DNA of 64,000 nucleotides from Flammeovirga aprica JL-4 (GTDB lineage Bacteria > Bacteroidota > Bacteroidia > Cytophagales > Flammeovirgaceae), in contig NZ_JABANE010000027.1 in the NCBI RefSeq assembly GCF_012844305.1, forward strand, positions 25,386 through 89,385, in the 5' to 3' direction. The notes beneath the pieces were generated by a model. It ran no database searches and had not been told where the DNA came from. It was given only the letters and a program-made list of their open reading frames with translations. This document shows positions 53,561-62,468 of the stretch, piece by piece (the stretch's first letter is position 1; each line of letters opens with the position of its first letter). Position numbers and translations under genes: made by a program.

Positions 53561-54469
53561 ATGGAAACTCTTGAATTTAATACCATATCAGCATTGCACC
53601 AAAAGTTCGGACTGTCACAACCAGAACATCCTTTGGTGTCTGTTTTTGAGCACCATAGCTATGGGAATACAGAAATGATAGAACCAGTAAAGGTACAACT
53701 CAATTTATATCAGGTAAGTTTCAAGAATACTAAAAGTGGCTTTAAAGGGTATGGTCGAAATTCTTATGACTTTGAAGAAGGATCGTTAGTGTTTACTAAA
53801 CCTGATCAGGTATTGATTGTTGGAAGTCATGAAAAAAATGTAGCCCCCGAAGGAGGGTGGACTTTATTATTTCATCCCGATCTAATCCGAAAGTCTCCCT
53901 TGGGTATGAGTATTGAAAACTATACCTTTTTCGATTATGATGTCAATGAAGGGCTTCATGTTTCCGAAAAAGAACGTCTTTCCATTCAAGAATTAGTTAG
54001 TAAAATTCAGACAGAAATAAATCAAAACCTTGACAAACACAGTCAAAAACTGATTGTGTCAAACATCGAGTTACTGTTGGATTATTGTATGCGTTATTAT
54101 GATCGGCAATTTTATACCCGAACCAACCTCAATCAAGATTTTGTCACCAAGTTTGAACTCATACTCAAAGCGTATTATGAATCAGAGATGCAGCTCACAT
54201 CAGGTATTCCTTCTGTAAAATATTGTGGAGCAGAAATGAATATGTCTGCCAATTATTTAAGTGACTTACTGAAAAAAGAGACTGGAAAAGGTGCTAAAGA
54301 ACATATTCTTAAATATGTTCTAGACAAAGCCAAAACAAAACTGTTAGGCTCTGCAGAACCTATAGGTCGAATTGCGTACAATCTTGGATTTGAATATCCT
54401 CAACATTTCAGTAGGTTATTTAAAAAGAAAACAGGGCTGAGTCCGGCTGAATACCGCTCGATGAGTTGA
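53561..54469 (+). CDS. AraC-family transcriptional regulator
   Basis: 302 residues. The N-terminal half is a cupin-like sensor (SFKNTKSGFKGYGRNSYDFE, then GGWTLLFHPDLIR). The C-terminal double HTH reads MNMSANYLSDLLKKETGKGA and IGRIAYNLGFEYPQHFSRLF, ending KKTGLSPAEYRS. It is cotranscribed with the oxidoreductase 5 bp upstream, which it may control. Confidence 0.92.
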   Translation: METLEFNTISALHQKFGLSQPEHPLVSVFEHHSYGNTEMIEPVKVQLNLYQVSFKNTKSGFKGYGRNSYDFEEGSLVFTKPDQVLIVGSHEKNVAPEGGWTLLFHPDLIRKSPLGMSIENYTFFDYDVNEGLHVSEKERLSIQELVSKIQTEINQNLDKHSQKLIVSNIELLLDYCMRYYDRQFYTRTNLNQDFVTKFELILKAYYESEMQLTSGIPSVKYCGAEMNMSANYLSDLLKKETGKGAKEHILKYVLDKAKTKLLGSAEPIGRIAYNLGFEYPQHFSRLFKKKTGLSPAEYRSMS

Positions 54470-54479
54470 ATCTAAAAAT

Positions 54480-54635
54480 AGATGAAAAAGCTTCTTATTG
54501 TAGTCTGCAAAGTGGTTTTTATGGTGGCTCTACAGAACGATATTTTTTCAAGCTACTCTTTTAGATTGAAAGTATAACACTTGTAAGGAAGAAATGCCTT
54601 ACCGAACCACAATTCTTCATTCTTAACTCTTCCCT
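54480..54635. repeat. Composite repeat copy, reverse orientation
   Basis: CTTCTTATTGTAGTC, then GTGGTTTTTATGGTGGCTC, matching the reverse complement of 47770-47812, and GAACCACAATTCTTCATTC at the far end. It lies between convergent AraC genes and may serve as their terminator. Confidence 0.62.
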
Positions 54636-54636
54636 C

Positions 54637-55527
54637 CTAAATCACCTTATGATTCTTGTTTCTGTATTGCAAAGGCGTCACCCCAAACTTCTTTTTAAAC
54701 ACACGGAAAAAGTAGCTGTGATTTTCAAAGCCGGCATTGGTGTAGATCCCTTTGATGGTGGCGTTGGTCATGGCGAGTTGATGGGCGGCGAAGTTGAGGC
54801 GTTCCTCGTTGACAAGTTCTGTGAGTGTTTTTTGGAACGTTTTCTTTACCACTCTATTGATATAATCACCCGAACGCTGGGAGAGTTGGATAAAGCCGTC
54901 GATTCCCATTTTGAGATAGTGGGGTGAGCGGAATTCCTGCAAAGTATAATTCAGCCAAGGAGGAAGATGACCGTCTTGGAACGAGCGTTTTTGCAGTAAG
55001 GCAAAAAGGTGAAGGAGCAGGAGGTCCAAAGTGATCAGGGAGTTTTCGCTGATACTCATTTGTTCTAAATGTCCCAAGAGTGTTTGCAGCTGGTTTTCGC
55101 TGAAATTGCAAGAAAAGGGAAGCGGGTCCTCATTCCAGAAACATAGTTCAGGGCTGTCGAAATACCTTTGTTTGTAGTGAGGTATGCATGTGGCCTTGAT
55201 GGCAAGATTAGTAATCACTAATTCCTCTTTTGATGTTTTTTTGAAAGTATGCACATCGCTTGGGCGGATAAAATAGGCACTTCCTTTTTGGATAGTAAAC
55301 TCCTCCTCATTGATAATATGAATACCTTCACCTTCGGAAATTACAAAAAACTCAAAATAGTCATGATAGTGCATAATTAAGTCTTCATGATGATCTATAC
55401 TTGTACGGGCAAGGTGGAAAACATCATCAGGTTGCAGTGCAAACGTCTCAAATAAGAATTTTTTGGTGATCCTCTGGCTCATTATTTTCATTTTGGTATC
55501 AAAGGATAAATTACTCTTATCTTTCAA
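54637..55527 (-). CDS. AraC-family regulator with cupin sensor
   Basis: 296 residues, or about 281 if translation starts at a later Met (MSQRITKKF). The sensor is a small cupin: IMHYHDYFEFFVISEGEGIH followed by GSAYFIRPSDVHTF. The C-terminal HTH pair reads QRSGDYINRVVKKTFQKTLT and IKGIYTNAGFENHSYFFRVF, ending KFGVTPLQYRNK. The sensor type suggests control by a sugar or small metabolite. Its target is unknown; it is divergent from a small membrane peptide gene. Confidence 0.9.
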   Translation of the reverse strand: MKDKSNLSFDTKMKIMSQRITKKFLFETFALQPDDVFHLARTSIDHHEDLIMHYHDYFEFFVISEGEGIHIINEEEFTIQKGSAYFIRPSDVHTFKKTSKEELVITNLAIKATCIPHYKQRYFDSPELCFWNEDPLPFSCNFSENQLQTLLGHLEQMSISENSLITLDLLLLHLFALLQKRSFQDGHLPPWLNYTLQEFRSPHYLKMGIDGFIQLSQRSGDYINRVVKKTFQKTLTELVNEERLNFAAHQLAMTNATIKGIYTNAGFENHSYFFRVFKKKFGVTPLQYRNKNHKVI

Positions 55528-55641
55528 TAAATGTCAATTATCTTATAAAAATATAATATTGCATCTTTCTTCTTTGTTTCTCCGTATCTAAAAATTAAAT
55601 TTCATAATGATATGATTTAGTGAAATGAACTACGATTGAAA

Positions 55642-55821
55642 ATGAAAAATATCAAAATAATGCTTGGCACTACATTGTGGTCAATTGTAATGCTTATTTG
55701 TATTCCTATCGTCCTATTATCATTTAAAGTAGAAGAAGAGGAGGAAGTAAAAGAAGAAATTAAAGTTGAGCAACAAGTTCAGCAAGAAGATTCAGAGGAA
55801 AAAAACTCTGATCAAGACTAA
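55642..55821 (+). CDS. Small single-pass membrane peptide with charged tail
   Basis: 59 residues from the ATG at 55642 (two earlier codons also contain an ATG). One helix, MLGTTLWSIVMLICIPIVLL, is followed by an extremely acidic and Gln-rich tail (VEEEEEVKEEIKVEQQVQ). A terminator follows at 55821-55854, supporting a real short gene. No known family; a membrane-anchored regulator peptide is possible. Confidence 0.6.
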   Translation: MKNIKIMLGTTLWSIVMLICIPIVLLSFKVEEEEEVKEEIKVEQQVQQEDSEEKNSDQD

Positions 55822-55854
55822 AAAATAAAGGCTACTGATGAGGTAGCCTTTTTT
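55821..55854 (+). terminator. Terminator of the small membrane peptide gene
   Basis: AAGGCTAC / GTAGCCTT stem with a 7-nt loop followed by a T run. Confidence 0.85.
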
Positions 55855-56003
55855 AGTTAAGAATGAAGAGTTAAGATAGTTTTCTAAGATATGGTAATAC
55901 AACGTCTCAATAAAAATGCTATCTATGTTCTAAATGATCACTTTTGCGAACCACAACACGATCCATTTTTCTTCATCCTTAACTCTTCATTCTTCATTAA
56001 AAA
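55855..56003. repeat. Composite repeat copy with GTTAAGAATGAAG ends
   Basis: The left end AGTTAAGAATGAAGAGTTAAG and the right end CTTAACTCTTCATTCTTCAT are inverted, and the inside has ATACAACGTCTC and GCGAACCACAACACG. It lies between convergent genes. Confidence 0.62.
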
Positions 56004-56005
56004 AA

Positions 56006-56290
56006 CTATCCTTCAACTTTCACACCTTTCCAGAAAGCCACATAATCTTTGATTTCACTTGCCTTTTCTTTTGGCTGTTTGTAAAACCAAGCCGCATCCA
56101 CATTTTTCTGACCGTCTACTTCAATGGTATAATAAGATGCTTCCCCTTTCCATGGGCAAGTACTATGCGTAGAGGTTTCAGAAAAGAATTCTTTTTTGAT
56201 AGAAGAAGGAGGGAAGTATTGATTACCTTCAATAACGATCGTTTCATCGCTTTCCGCTAGAACGACATCGTTCCAAATTGCTTTTTTCAT
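56006..56290 (-). CDS. DUF427 (NTP-transferase-like) small protein
   Basis: 94 residues matching the DUF427 pattern: KAIWNDVVLAESDETIVIEG at the start, FFSETSTHSTCPWKGEASYY in the middle, and DAAWFYKQPKEKASEIKDYV then FWKGVKVEG at the end. The Cys-Pro-Trp-Lys-Gly block is the family hallmark. Cytoplasmic; biochemical role not established. Confidence 0.92.
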   Translation of the reverse strand: MKKAIWNDVVLAESDETIVIEGNQYFPPSSIKKEFFSETSTHSTCPWKGEASYYTIEVDGQKNVDAAWFYKQPKEKASEIKDYVAFWKGVKVEG

Positions 56291-56607
56291 AGCTTTTAAA
56301 AATTAATTAGTTTGAGAGTTTTAAATGAATAATATAAAGACTGAGAAGAACTCAGATTGTTTTTGCCGGTTTTGAAATATACACATAATCTTCTTGCCTT
56401 TACCCTTTTTCATCTTTAAAATCCAAAAACAAAATAGCAATCTAATCTTCGGTATAAAAGCTTCTTCAATATGTTTATGTAATGCTTCAATATGTATACT
56501 TTTTCCATTTTTGGTTACTCTAACTTTGTAATATCAAGAAGGATAAAACTTTAAATTTCCAAAACCTTGTTGACCTCATTTCCTATTGTATAACACTAAA
56601 ACTTACG
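56291..56607. other. Divergent intergenic region with a possible -7 element
   Basis: About 317 bp between DUF427 and the alpha/beta hydrolase. TAACTTTG at 56521-56528 fits the TAnnTTTG -7 consensus for the rightward gene, although no TTTG sits 19 nt upstream. Confidence 0.4.
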
Positions 56608-57507
56608 ATGATGATTGCTAAGATGATGATGAAAAGAATAGTTCCTATGATTGCAACTGTTCGACGTTCTCCGATTTTAAGAAGACCCGATGAATACGGG
56701 ATGCAATTTGAAGATATATCGTTTACTTCTACTGATGGTATCGTGTTGGAAGGATGGTATATGCCTGCTAAAAATGCATCGGATAAAATAGTGATCTGTA
56801 ATCATTTTTCTCCTGGAAACCGATATGGTTACGCAGGACATATTAAGCCGTGGACTAATGCAGGTGGATTTGAGGTAAATTTCTTACCGAAATATAAAGC
56901 ACTAACTGATGCAGGCTATAATGTTTTGGCTTATGATTTAAGGAATCATGGATTTAGTGCTCCTGCACAAAGCAATGCTTATAACCCTAGTCTTTTTGAA
57001 TACAAAGATGTGATCGGTTCATTGAATTATGTGAAGCAGCGTGAAGACACTAAGCATATGGATATTCACCTTCACAGTATGTGTCTTGGTGGGAATTCTA
57101 CATTAGTAGCCATGAAAAAACATCCTGAAGCTTTTGAAGGAGTGAAATCAATGATGCTGATACAGCCAATATCAGGGGAAGCAATTGTCAAAAAGCTTTG
57201 TAAAAATATGTATTTGGGTAAAAGCGGAGAGAAAGCTTTTGAGGAGGTGTACCGTGAGCAGTTTGGGTTTAGAATAGAGGATTCATCACCTATCATCGAT
57301 GCAAAGTATATTAAAGTACCCACTTTTGTGACTCAAGTTCGTGCCGATAAGGCGACTTTTCCTGATGATGTACAGGCTATTTATGATGCAATAGAGGTTA
57401 CTGATAAAAAGCTATACTGGATTGAAGGGACGTCACAACGTTTTCATGGTTATACCTATTATTCTGAACATCCAGAGCAAATGCTGGATTGGTATAATAA
57501 ACATTAA
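56608..57507 (+). CDS. Alpha/beta hydrolase with Cys at the nucleophile elbow
   Basis: 299 residues. The N-terminus is Met/Lys-rich, so the start could be one of several nearby ATGs. The fold is clear: GIVLEGWYMPAKNASDKIVI, LAYDLRNHGFSAP, and the nucleophile elbow HSMCLGGNS near residue 158, where Cys replaces the usual Ser. The Asp in RADKATFPDD and the His in QRFHGYTYY complete the triad. It sits 28 bp before an SDR gene and is probably cotranscribed. The substrate is unknown. Confidence 0.85.
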   Translation: MMIAKMMMKRIVPMIATVRRSPILRRPDEYGMQFEDISFTSTDGIVLEGWYMPAKNASDKIVICNHFSPGNRYGYAGHIKPWTNAGGFEVNFLPKYKALTDAGYNVLAYDLRNHGFSAPAQSNAYNPSLFEYKDVIGSLNYVKQREDTKHMDIHLHSMCLGGNSTLVAMKKHPEAFEGVKSMMLIQPISGEAIVKKLCKNMYLGKSGEKAFEEVYREQFGFRIEDSSPIIDAKYIKVPTFVTQVRADKATFPDDVQAIYDAIEVTDKKLYWIEGTSQRFHGYTYYSEHPEQMLDWYNKH

Positions 57508-57535
57508 TTCATCATTCAATTTAACGTACAAGAAA

Positions 57536-58492
57536 ATGGCAAATAAAAATGTTTTATGGTGTGATACCGCAACACTTCAGAAAGACTTAAAAGGAAAAAT
57601 ATACATAGTGACAGGTGCAAATTCAGGTGTAGGACTTGAAACTTCTAAACAGCTTATAAAACAAGGAGCACATGTTATTATGGCTTGTAGAAGAGTGGAT
57701 GCAGGTACTCAAGTAGCGAAGGCTTTTGATGATTTTAAAGGAAGTTATGAAGTGATGAAAGTAGATTTCGGCGATTTGCAATCTGTCAGAGATTTCACTG
57801 AAAATTATAAAAAAAAGTATGACCGTATTGATGGTTTAATGTGCAATGCCGGAGCTTTATTTTCCGGCGATGAGGCGCAATACACCAAAGATGGAATAGA
57901 AATGTCAATTGGAGTGAGCTACTTTGGCCACTTTCTTTTGACAGAACTCCTATTAGACCTTCTGAAAAAAAGTGCTCCTTCAAGAGTAGGTATTTTATCT
58001 TCAGTAGGGCACGCTGGAAATTCTAAAAACCGCTATAAGGTACATTTGGAGGATATCAACTGGAAAAATAGAAAATACAATGGCGTAGATGCTTATTGTG
58101 AAGCAAAAGTGGCTGTTAATTTATATGCCATGGAATTAGGTGAGCGATTAAAAGGAACAGGAGTAAGCACAGCATCTGTTCACCCGGGGTGGGCTAGAAG
58201 TAATTTTGGAGGAAGCGGAATGATGATTAAAGTATTGAGGGTGTTTTTATATCCTTTCAGAAATTCAATCACTAATAGCAATGAAGAGTCTGCTCAAACT
58301 TCCCTTCATGTTCTGCTTTCTGATGATGCCCCCAATCATTCAGGAGCCTATTTCAGTCAGCACAGTGTCCTGTATAGAGACAAAGAATGTAAAAAAGGAG
58401 GTTGGCCTATGATTTCGCCTAATCCAAATGTAAAAGATAAAGTAGCTGCCCAGCAATTAGTTGAACTAAGTAGAAAAATGGTGGCTTTGTAA
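57536..58492 (+). CDS. Short-chain dehydrogenase (retinol-dehydrogenase-like)
   Basis: 318 residues from the ATG at 57536; the open frame extends further upstream inside the hydrolase gene but lacks a credible start. Motifs: IVTGANSGVGLETSKQ, MACRR (favouring NADP), MCNAGAL, ILSSVGHAG and the catalytic YCEAKVA (Tyr-x-x-x-Lys). It resembles the light-dependent protochlorophyllide reductase/retinol dehydrogenase branch of SDRs. It forms an operon with the hydrolase and ends in a strong terminator. Confidence 0.88.
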   Translation: MANKNVLWCDTATLQKDLKGKIYIVTGANSGVGLETSKQLIKQGAHVIMACRRVDAGTQVAKAFDDFKGSYEVMKVDFGDLQSVRDFTENYKKKYDRIDGLMCNAGALFSGDEAQYTKDGIEMSIGVSYFGHFLLTELLLDLLKKSAPSRVGILSSVGHAGNSKNRYKVHLEDINWKNRKYNGVDAYCEAKVAVNLYAMELGERLKGTGVSTASVHPGWARSNFGGSGMMIKVLRVFLYPFRNSITNSNEESAQTSLHVLLSDDAPNHSGAYFSQHSVLYRDKECKKGGWPMISPNPNVKDKVAAQQLVELSRKMVAL

Positions 58493-58521
58493 AGCAAGAA
58501 GTAATAACACTTTTAAAATAT

Positions 58522-58573
58522 GAAGATTCATGAGAATGCTATACTGTAACATTCTTATGAATCTTCTTTTTTA
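58522..58573 (+). terminator. Strong terminator after the SDR gene
   Basis: GAAGATTCATGAGAATG (58522-58538) pairs with CATTCTTATGAATCTTC (58550-58566), a 17-bp stem with one mismatch, followed by TTTTTT. Confidence 0.88.
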
Positions 58574-58594
58574 TTTCTATATCGCTTAAGTATT

Positions 58595-58756
58595 TAAGTA
58601 CAAATTCAAAATTATCTCATGCTAATTCTATTTATTGTTTTGCGATTACTTCCTTCAAAAAACTTTTAATAGAACCACTATTAATACGTTTTTTAGCGTT
58701 GTACTCACAAAAAAATAATTAGAATTAACTATGATTTATTTTTGACTTAGTACTTA
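58595..58756. mobile_element. 162-bp MITE, copy 2 (TA-flanked)
   Basis: Same length and sequence as 8788-8949 with about six differences. Ends: TA then AGTACAAATTCAAAA, and the reverse complement AGTACTAAGTCAAAA then TA. It is inserted 22 bp after the terminator, in non-coding DNA. Confidence 0.82.
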
Positions 58757-58839
58757 GCATAAAAAAAACTGATATTTGAGCTGATACATTTCAATATGAT
58801 ACTAACAATGAATTAAACCAATACATTACCACTTGTTCA

Positions 58840-58870
58840 TTTGATAGCCACCACAAGTTTTTTATCTTTG
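58840..58870 (+). promoter_or_regulatory. Consensus Bacteroidota promoter of the ABC operon
   Basis: TTTG (58840-58843), exactly 19 nt, then TATCTTTG (58863-58870), a full match to the TTTG-N19-TAnnTTTG pattern. The ATG at 58907 is 37 bp downstream. Confidence 0.75.
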
Positions 58871-58906
58871 CGTTTTATTTAAAGTAAACGATCTAAAAAC
58901 TACAAA

Positions 58907-59635
58907 ATGAGCTATCAGAGCAATTCTTATTCCTCTTATCAGACGGATGTATCACCTCAAAAGAAATTTTCATGGAAAGGAGCACTGTTTAAATTTTTCT
59001 TTCTGATTGTCTTCTTCCTCTTTCTCAGTGTATTGCCTTTTACCATGATGATCAGAAGCGGTATTTATATGTATCATACCTATGCCTTGGGAGTTTGGTT
59101 TGGATTGTCGGCCGGTGTGTTGGTACTGACATTGATATTATTATTCTACCTGCTGGTGGGCTATTTATTTTTCTTCAGAAAGTATAAAGCCAGTTTTGTG
59201 GCGATTAAACGTATTGTCCTTACCGTTTTCCTCTTCGTAATATCTTATACAGTTTTTGCATTGTTCTCATTTACAGGAAAAAATGCCAAGACTGATCAAA
59301 TCAAGCAGGAGTATGCGCAGTTGCATCCATATTTGAAAATCAGTTTAAGAACGTTACTCCTTTTAGATAAAGATGTATTGATCACTTCAGTAAGCAGGCA
59401 ACCGGAAGATTATACCAAGATGGGATTATCTTCAAAATCAAAGTCGTTGCATTTCGTTCAAAATACCGGTTATGTGCATGCTATGGACCTTAGAACAAAC
59501 GGAAGACCAGTGTGGATGATTTGGTTTAGTCAGATTTATTTTAATACTTTGGGGTTTAATATAGTAAGACATGGTGGTACTGCGGATCATCTGCACGTTT
59601 CATTGTCAACTTACGAGCGACAACAATCCTGGTAA
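58907..59635 (+). CDS. Membrane protein with M15/LAS-like metallopeptidase tail
   Basis: 242 residues. Three hydrophobic helices lie near 25-50, 60-85 and 100-125. The C-terminal 70 residues contain LHFVQNTGYVHAMDLRTNG and GTADHLHVSL, a spacing of His, Asp and H-x-H that resembles zinc ligands of M15 and LAS peptidases. If active it would cut peptidoglycan cross-links or stem peptides. It is the first gene of an operon with an ABC permease and ATPase (25 and 10 bp gaps). The peptidase assignment is tentative. Confidence 0.65.
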   Translation: MSYQSNSYSSYQTDVSPQKKFSWKGALFKFFFLIVFFLFLSVLPFTMMIRSGIYMYHTYALGVWFGLSAGVLVLTLILLFYLLVGYLFFFRKYKASFVAIKRIVLTVFLFVISYTVFALFSFTGKNAKTDQIKQEYAQLHPYLKISLRTLLLLDKDVLITSVSRQPEDYTKMGLSSKSKSLHFVQNTGYVHAMDLRTNGRPVWMIWFSQIYFNTLGFNIVRHGGTADHLHVSLSTYERQQSW

Positions 59636-59660
59636 ATCTACTACCACAAATTAAATCGAT

Positions 59661-60605
59661 GTGATCTTTCAATTAACACTATCTATACTAAATATCAGAA
59701 GAAAACAAATCAGTAGAATCCTAATGGATTTGGGCATTCTGAGACTGCTCATACTGTGTGTGTTCTATTGTTTTTTTCAGTTCTTTTTAATGCACATCAA
59801 AGAGCTTCATGCCTTTTTTGTTGATGCGGCCTTACTCTCTCTACTTTCAGCAGCTCAAGCCAACAGAAAAGACGAGAAAATATTATTGCAGTTGATGAAG
59901 TTTCCACCTTTATATTATTTGCTAGAAAACTTTATTTGGGTGGTTGTTTTTACATGGGGAATAGCCTTTTCTCCTTCCAATTATGTATATCCTTTGCTTG
60001 TCTTTTTACCTTTGATGGCTAGTTTTTTGCCGACCAACAGGTCCATCGAAAATCAAGGTTTTGTGATTCCCGTTCCTTTTTCTGCAGCCGCTTATGATTG
60101 GAAATCCGGCATGAGAAACGGTGGAGCATGGGGCATAATTATTTCAATTGTTCTGGCTGTAGTGGGGCTTTTCAGGTTTGAATTTTTGTTAGTAGGTATC
60201 GTAGTGTCAAGTATTTCCATTTTTGGGTTTTATACTCAAAACGAACCAAGGCAGATTCTTTATGCTGTGGCAGATACTTCATCTTCCTTTCTAAAAAAGA
60301 AAATTAGTCAAATGGCACTGTTGTTCCTGATGATCAACAGTTTTGCATTGATCATAGGTTTAGTTTTTTACATTCATGTATTTTATGTTATCGCCTATCT
60401 CTTTTTAGGTTCGTTTTTTGTACTTTTCCTGATGATCCTTCAGAAATATATTACATATGAGCCAAATACCAATTTTAGGGCTAATACCTTTATCATTGCG
60501 TTCTATTATATAAGCATTTTTATTCCCTTCCTCGTACCTTTGCCTTTGGTGGTGGGAATAAGATCCTGGAGAAGGGCCAACCGTCAATTGTCCTATTATT
60601 TTTAA
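59661..60605 (+). CDS. ABC-2-type membrane permease
   Basis: 314 residues with about eight hydrophobic segments (ILRLLILCVFYCFFQFFL, then FIWVVVFTWGIAF, IISIVLAVVGLF and IIAFYYISIFIPFLV). No enzyme motif. It lies directly before an ABC ATPase gene (10 bp) and after the membrane peptidase-like gene, so it most likely is the membrane half of the transporter. The ABC-2 assignment rests mostly on context and topology. Confidence 0.75.
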   Translation: MIFQLTLSILNIRRKQISRILMDLGILRLLILCVFYCFFQFFLMHIKELHAFFVDAALLSLLSAAQANRKDEKILLQLMKFPPLYYLLENFIWVVVFTWGIAFSPSNYVYPLLVFLPLMASFLPTNRSIENQGFVIPVPFSAAAYDWKSGMRNGGAWGIIISIVLAVVGLFRFEFLLVGIVVSSISIFGFYTQNEPRQILYAVADTSSSFLKKKISQMALLFLMINSFALIIGLVFYIHVFYVIAYLFLGSFFVLFLMILQKYITYEPNTNFRANTFIIAFYYISIFIPFLVPLPLVVGIRSWRRANRQLSYYF

Positions 60606-60615
60606 TGAGTAAAAT

Positions 60616-61302
60616 ATGTTAGAGTTAAAAAATATTTCTTTCGCTTATGGAGAAAAGCACGTGCTCCAGGATATCAATATATCCATTGAAAAAGGAAGTA
60701 TTATTGGCATATTGGGTAAAAATGGCGTTGGAAAGACCACTCTTTTTGAAATCATTGCACAGTGGAAAAAGAATTTCAAAGGAGAAGCATTACTTGACAG
60801 TGAAACATTAGTAAGAGCTCAAGTGGGGTATTTAGAAGCGAAACCGACGTTTTACTCTATGATCACAGGGCGGGAGCACCTTAATGTATTTAAAGTAAGA
60901 TATCCTGATTTTGATATTGAAGGCTGGAATACCATTTTCGAGCTTCCTCTGGATGAAATAGTGGATTACTATTCTACAGGAATGAAAAAAAGGTTAGCAT
61001 TGATGATGTTGCTCAGTGCCGATGCTCCTGTTATTCTTTTAGATGAACCTTTCTTAGGTTTGGATGTGGAGGCTTCCATTGACTTAGAAAAAATCATCAA
61101 TACATTAAAAGAAAGAGGAAAAATTATCCTTGTGGCGTCTCACACTTTGAGTGCGTTGCAGAAACTTTCTGATAAAATATACCACTTCTCGGAAGGTAAA
61201 ATTGAACAAACTTTTGAGAAAGAAAACTTTGATCAATTAGACGCCTACATGAAAGACTATTTCAGTAATAACCATCAGGATATTGTGGATAAACTTCTTT
61301 AA
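60616..61302 (+). CDS. ABC transporter ATPase subunit (ABC-2 type)
   Basis: 228 residues. Walker A LGKNGVGKTTLFEI, signature YSTGMKKRLALMM, Walker B VILLDEPFLGLD and the switch His in VASHTLSAL are all intact. The signature STGMK is typical of ABC-2 export ATPases. With the permease before it, it would move an unknown molecule or maintain the envelope. It is the last gene of the operon starting at 58907. Confidence 0.94.
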   Translation: MLELKNISFAYGEKHVLQDINISIEKGSIIGILGKNGVGKTTLFEIIAQWKKNFKGEALLDSETLVRAQVGYLEAKPTFYSMITGREHLNVFKVRYPDFDIEGWNTIFELPLDEIVDYYSTGMKKRLALMMLLSADAPVILLDEPFLGLDVEASIDLEKIINTLKERGKIILVASHTLSALQKLSDKIYHFSEGKIEQTFEKENFDQLDAYMKDYFSNNHQDIVDKLL

Positions 61303-61384
61303 GCTGACACTTTATCTTTCCACACAGGATGTGAATCATCCAAGCAAAACCCATTAATTAATTTTATAATAACAGCCTGAAATA

Positions 61385-62368
61385 ATGGAGATAGATTTAA
61401 AAGAAGGAAGTGCATCTCAAATGTTAGAGCAAGTGTATAATCATTTGGGAGGTGAATTATCAGCTGAAAAATATGAAGTGAAAAAAGATGGTATTCATAT
61501 TCTTTCTCATGTCTTCTCATTGGTGAAAGGGACAGATATAATGATTCATTCTATTCGTTCTAACGAAGACCTCTACTATAATATAGAAGGTGATGAAAGT
61601 GATGAACGTTATTTAAACTTCCGCTTTGAATATAAGGCTGATATTATGAAAAATACGGAAGACCATGAGGAGGGAATGGATTTGCAGGCAGTGGGTATGG
61701 CAGTGTATGATACTTCCTATTCTTTTAAGACACACAATAAAGGAGGGCAATTAAACCAATGGATTTCTATTCGTATATCCATACAACAAATGTCAGATAT
61801 TTTTACTCAGTTTGGAAAATACTTGGGAGGACTGTTTCCTGAAGGCCACAACTGGGTGAGGTATGATATTGCACCTTTGGAAGTGCATTTGTTGCTGAAA
61901 GATATTTTTGATCTAGATTTGGATCAGCGTAATCCAATGACACATAGTGTCGTTTTGGCGAGAGTGATAGAATGTCTGGGTGTTTTTTATGATCGATTAT
62001 TGAATAAAGGTTTCCAAGAACAGAGTAATGTTCACCCCGACGATTTACAACGTTTAATGGAGTTAAAAGACAAACTGATCAATCCATTTGAGCCACTTCC
62101 TTCACTTTCTGTGATTGCCGATGAATACGGCTATTCTTTATCCAAATTGAAAAGAGATTTTGGCAGTGTCTTCGGAAGCAGTATCAAAAGATTCCATACC
62201 GACTTACGACTAGAGAAAGCAAAAGAGTTGCTTCAACATGAGAAAAGAAGTATCACTGAAGTAGCAAGATTGGTCGGCTATAATAGTGTTTCCAAATTTT
62301 CTTTAGGCTTTAAAAAAGCGTACGGTATTACTCCGAAAGAGGCTTCATTGAAATACACAAAGAATTAA
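61385..62368 (+). CDS. AraC-family transcriptional regulator
   Basis: 327 residues. The N-terminal 220 residues form an unrecognised sensor domain with an acidic start (EIDLKEGSASQMLEQVYNHL). The C-terminal HTH pair reads SVIADEYGYSLSKLKRDFGS and ITEVARLVGYNSVSKFSLGF, ending KKAYGITPKEASLKY. It lies 82 bp after the ABC operon and 100 bp before the DUF1254 gene; it could control either. Confidence 0.9.
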   Translation: MEIDLKEGSASQMLEQVYNHLGGELSAEKYEVKKDGIHILSHVFSLVKGTDIMIHSIRSNEDLYYNIEGDESDERYLNFRFEYKADIMKNTEDHEEGMDLQAVGMAVYDTSYSFKTHNKGGQLNQWISIRISIQQMSDIFTQFGKYLGGLFPEGHNWVRYDIAPLEVHLLLKDIFDLDLDQRNPMTHSVVLARVIECLGVFYDRLLNKGFQEQSNVHPDDLQRLMELKDKLINPFEPLPSLSVIADEYGYSLSKLKRDFGSVFGSSIKRFHTDLRLEKAKELLQHEKRSITEVARLVGYNSVSKFSLGFKKAYGITPKEASLKYTKN

Positions 62369-62468
62369 ACTTTTAGGTATAAACTCTGGCCTAAAATCAT
62401 AAAAACTGAAAACAACAAAGGCGTTTATAGTTACATAACGAATTTTCAAAGAGTAAAAAAATACGAAA

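Noticed and set aside
57422..57535. Longer N-terminus for the SDR protein
   Set aside because: It lies within the hydrolase gene in another frame and does not match the SDR family; the ATG at 57536 gives the normal start.
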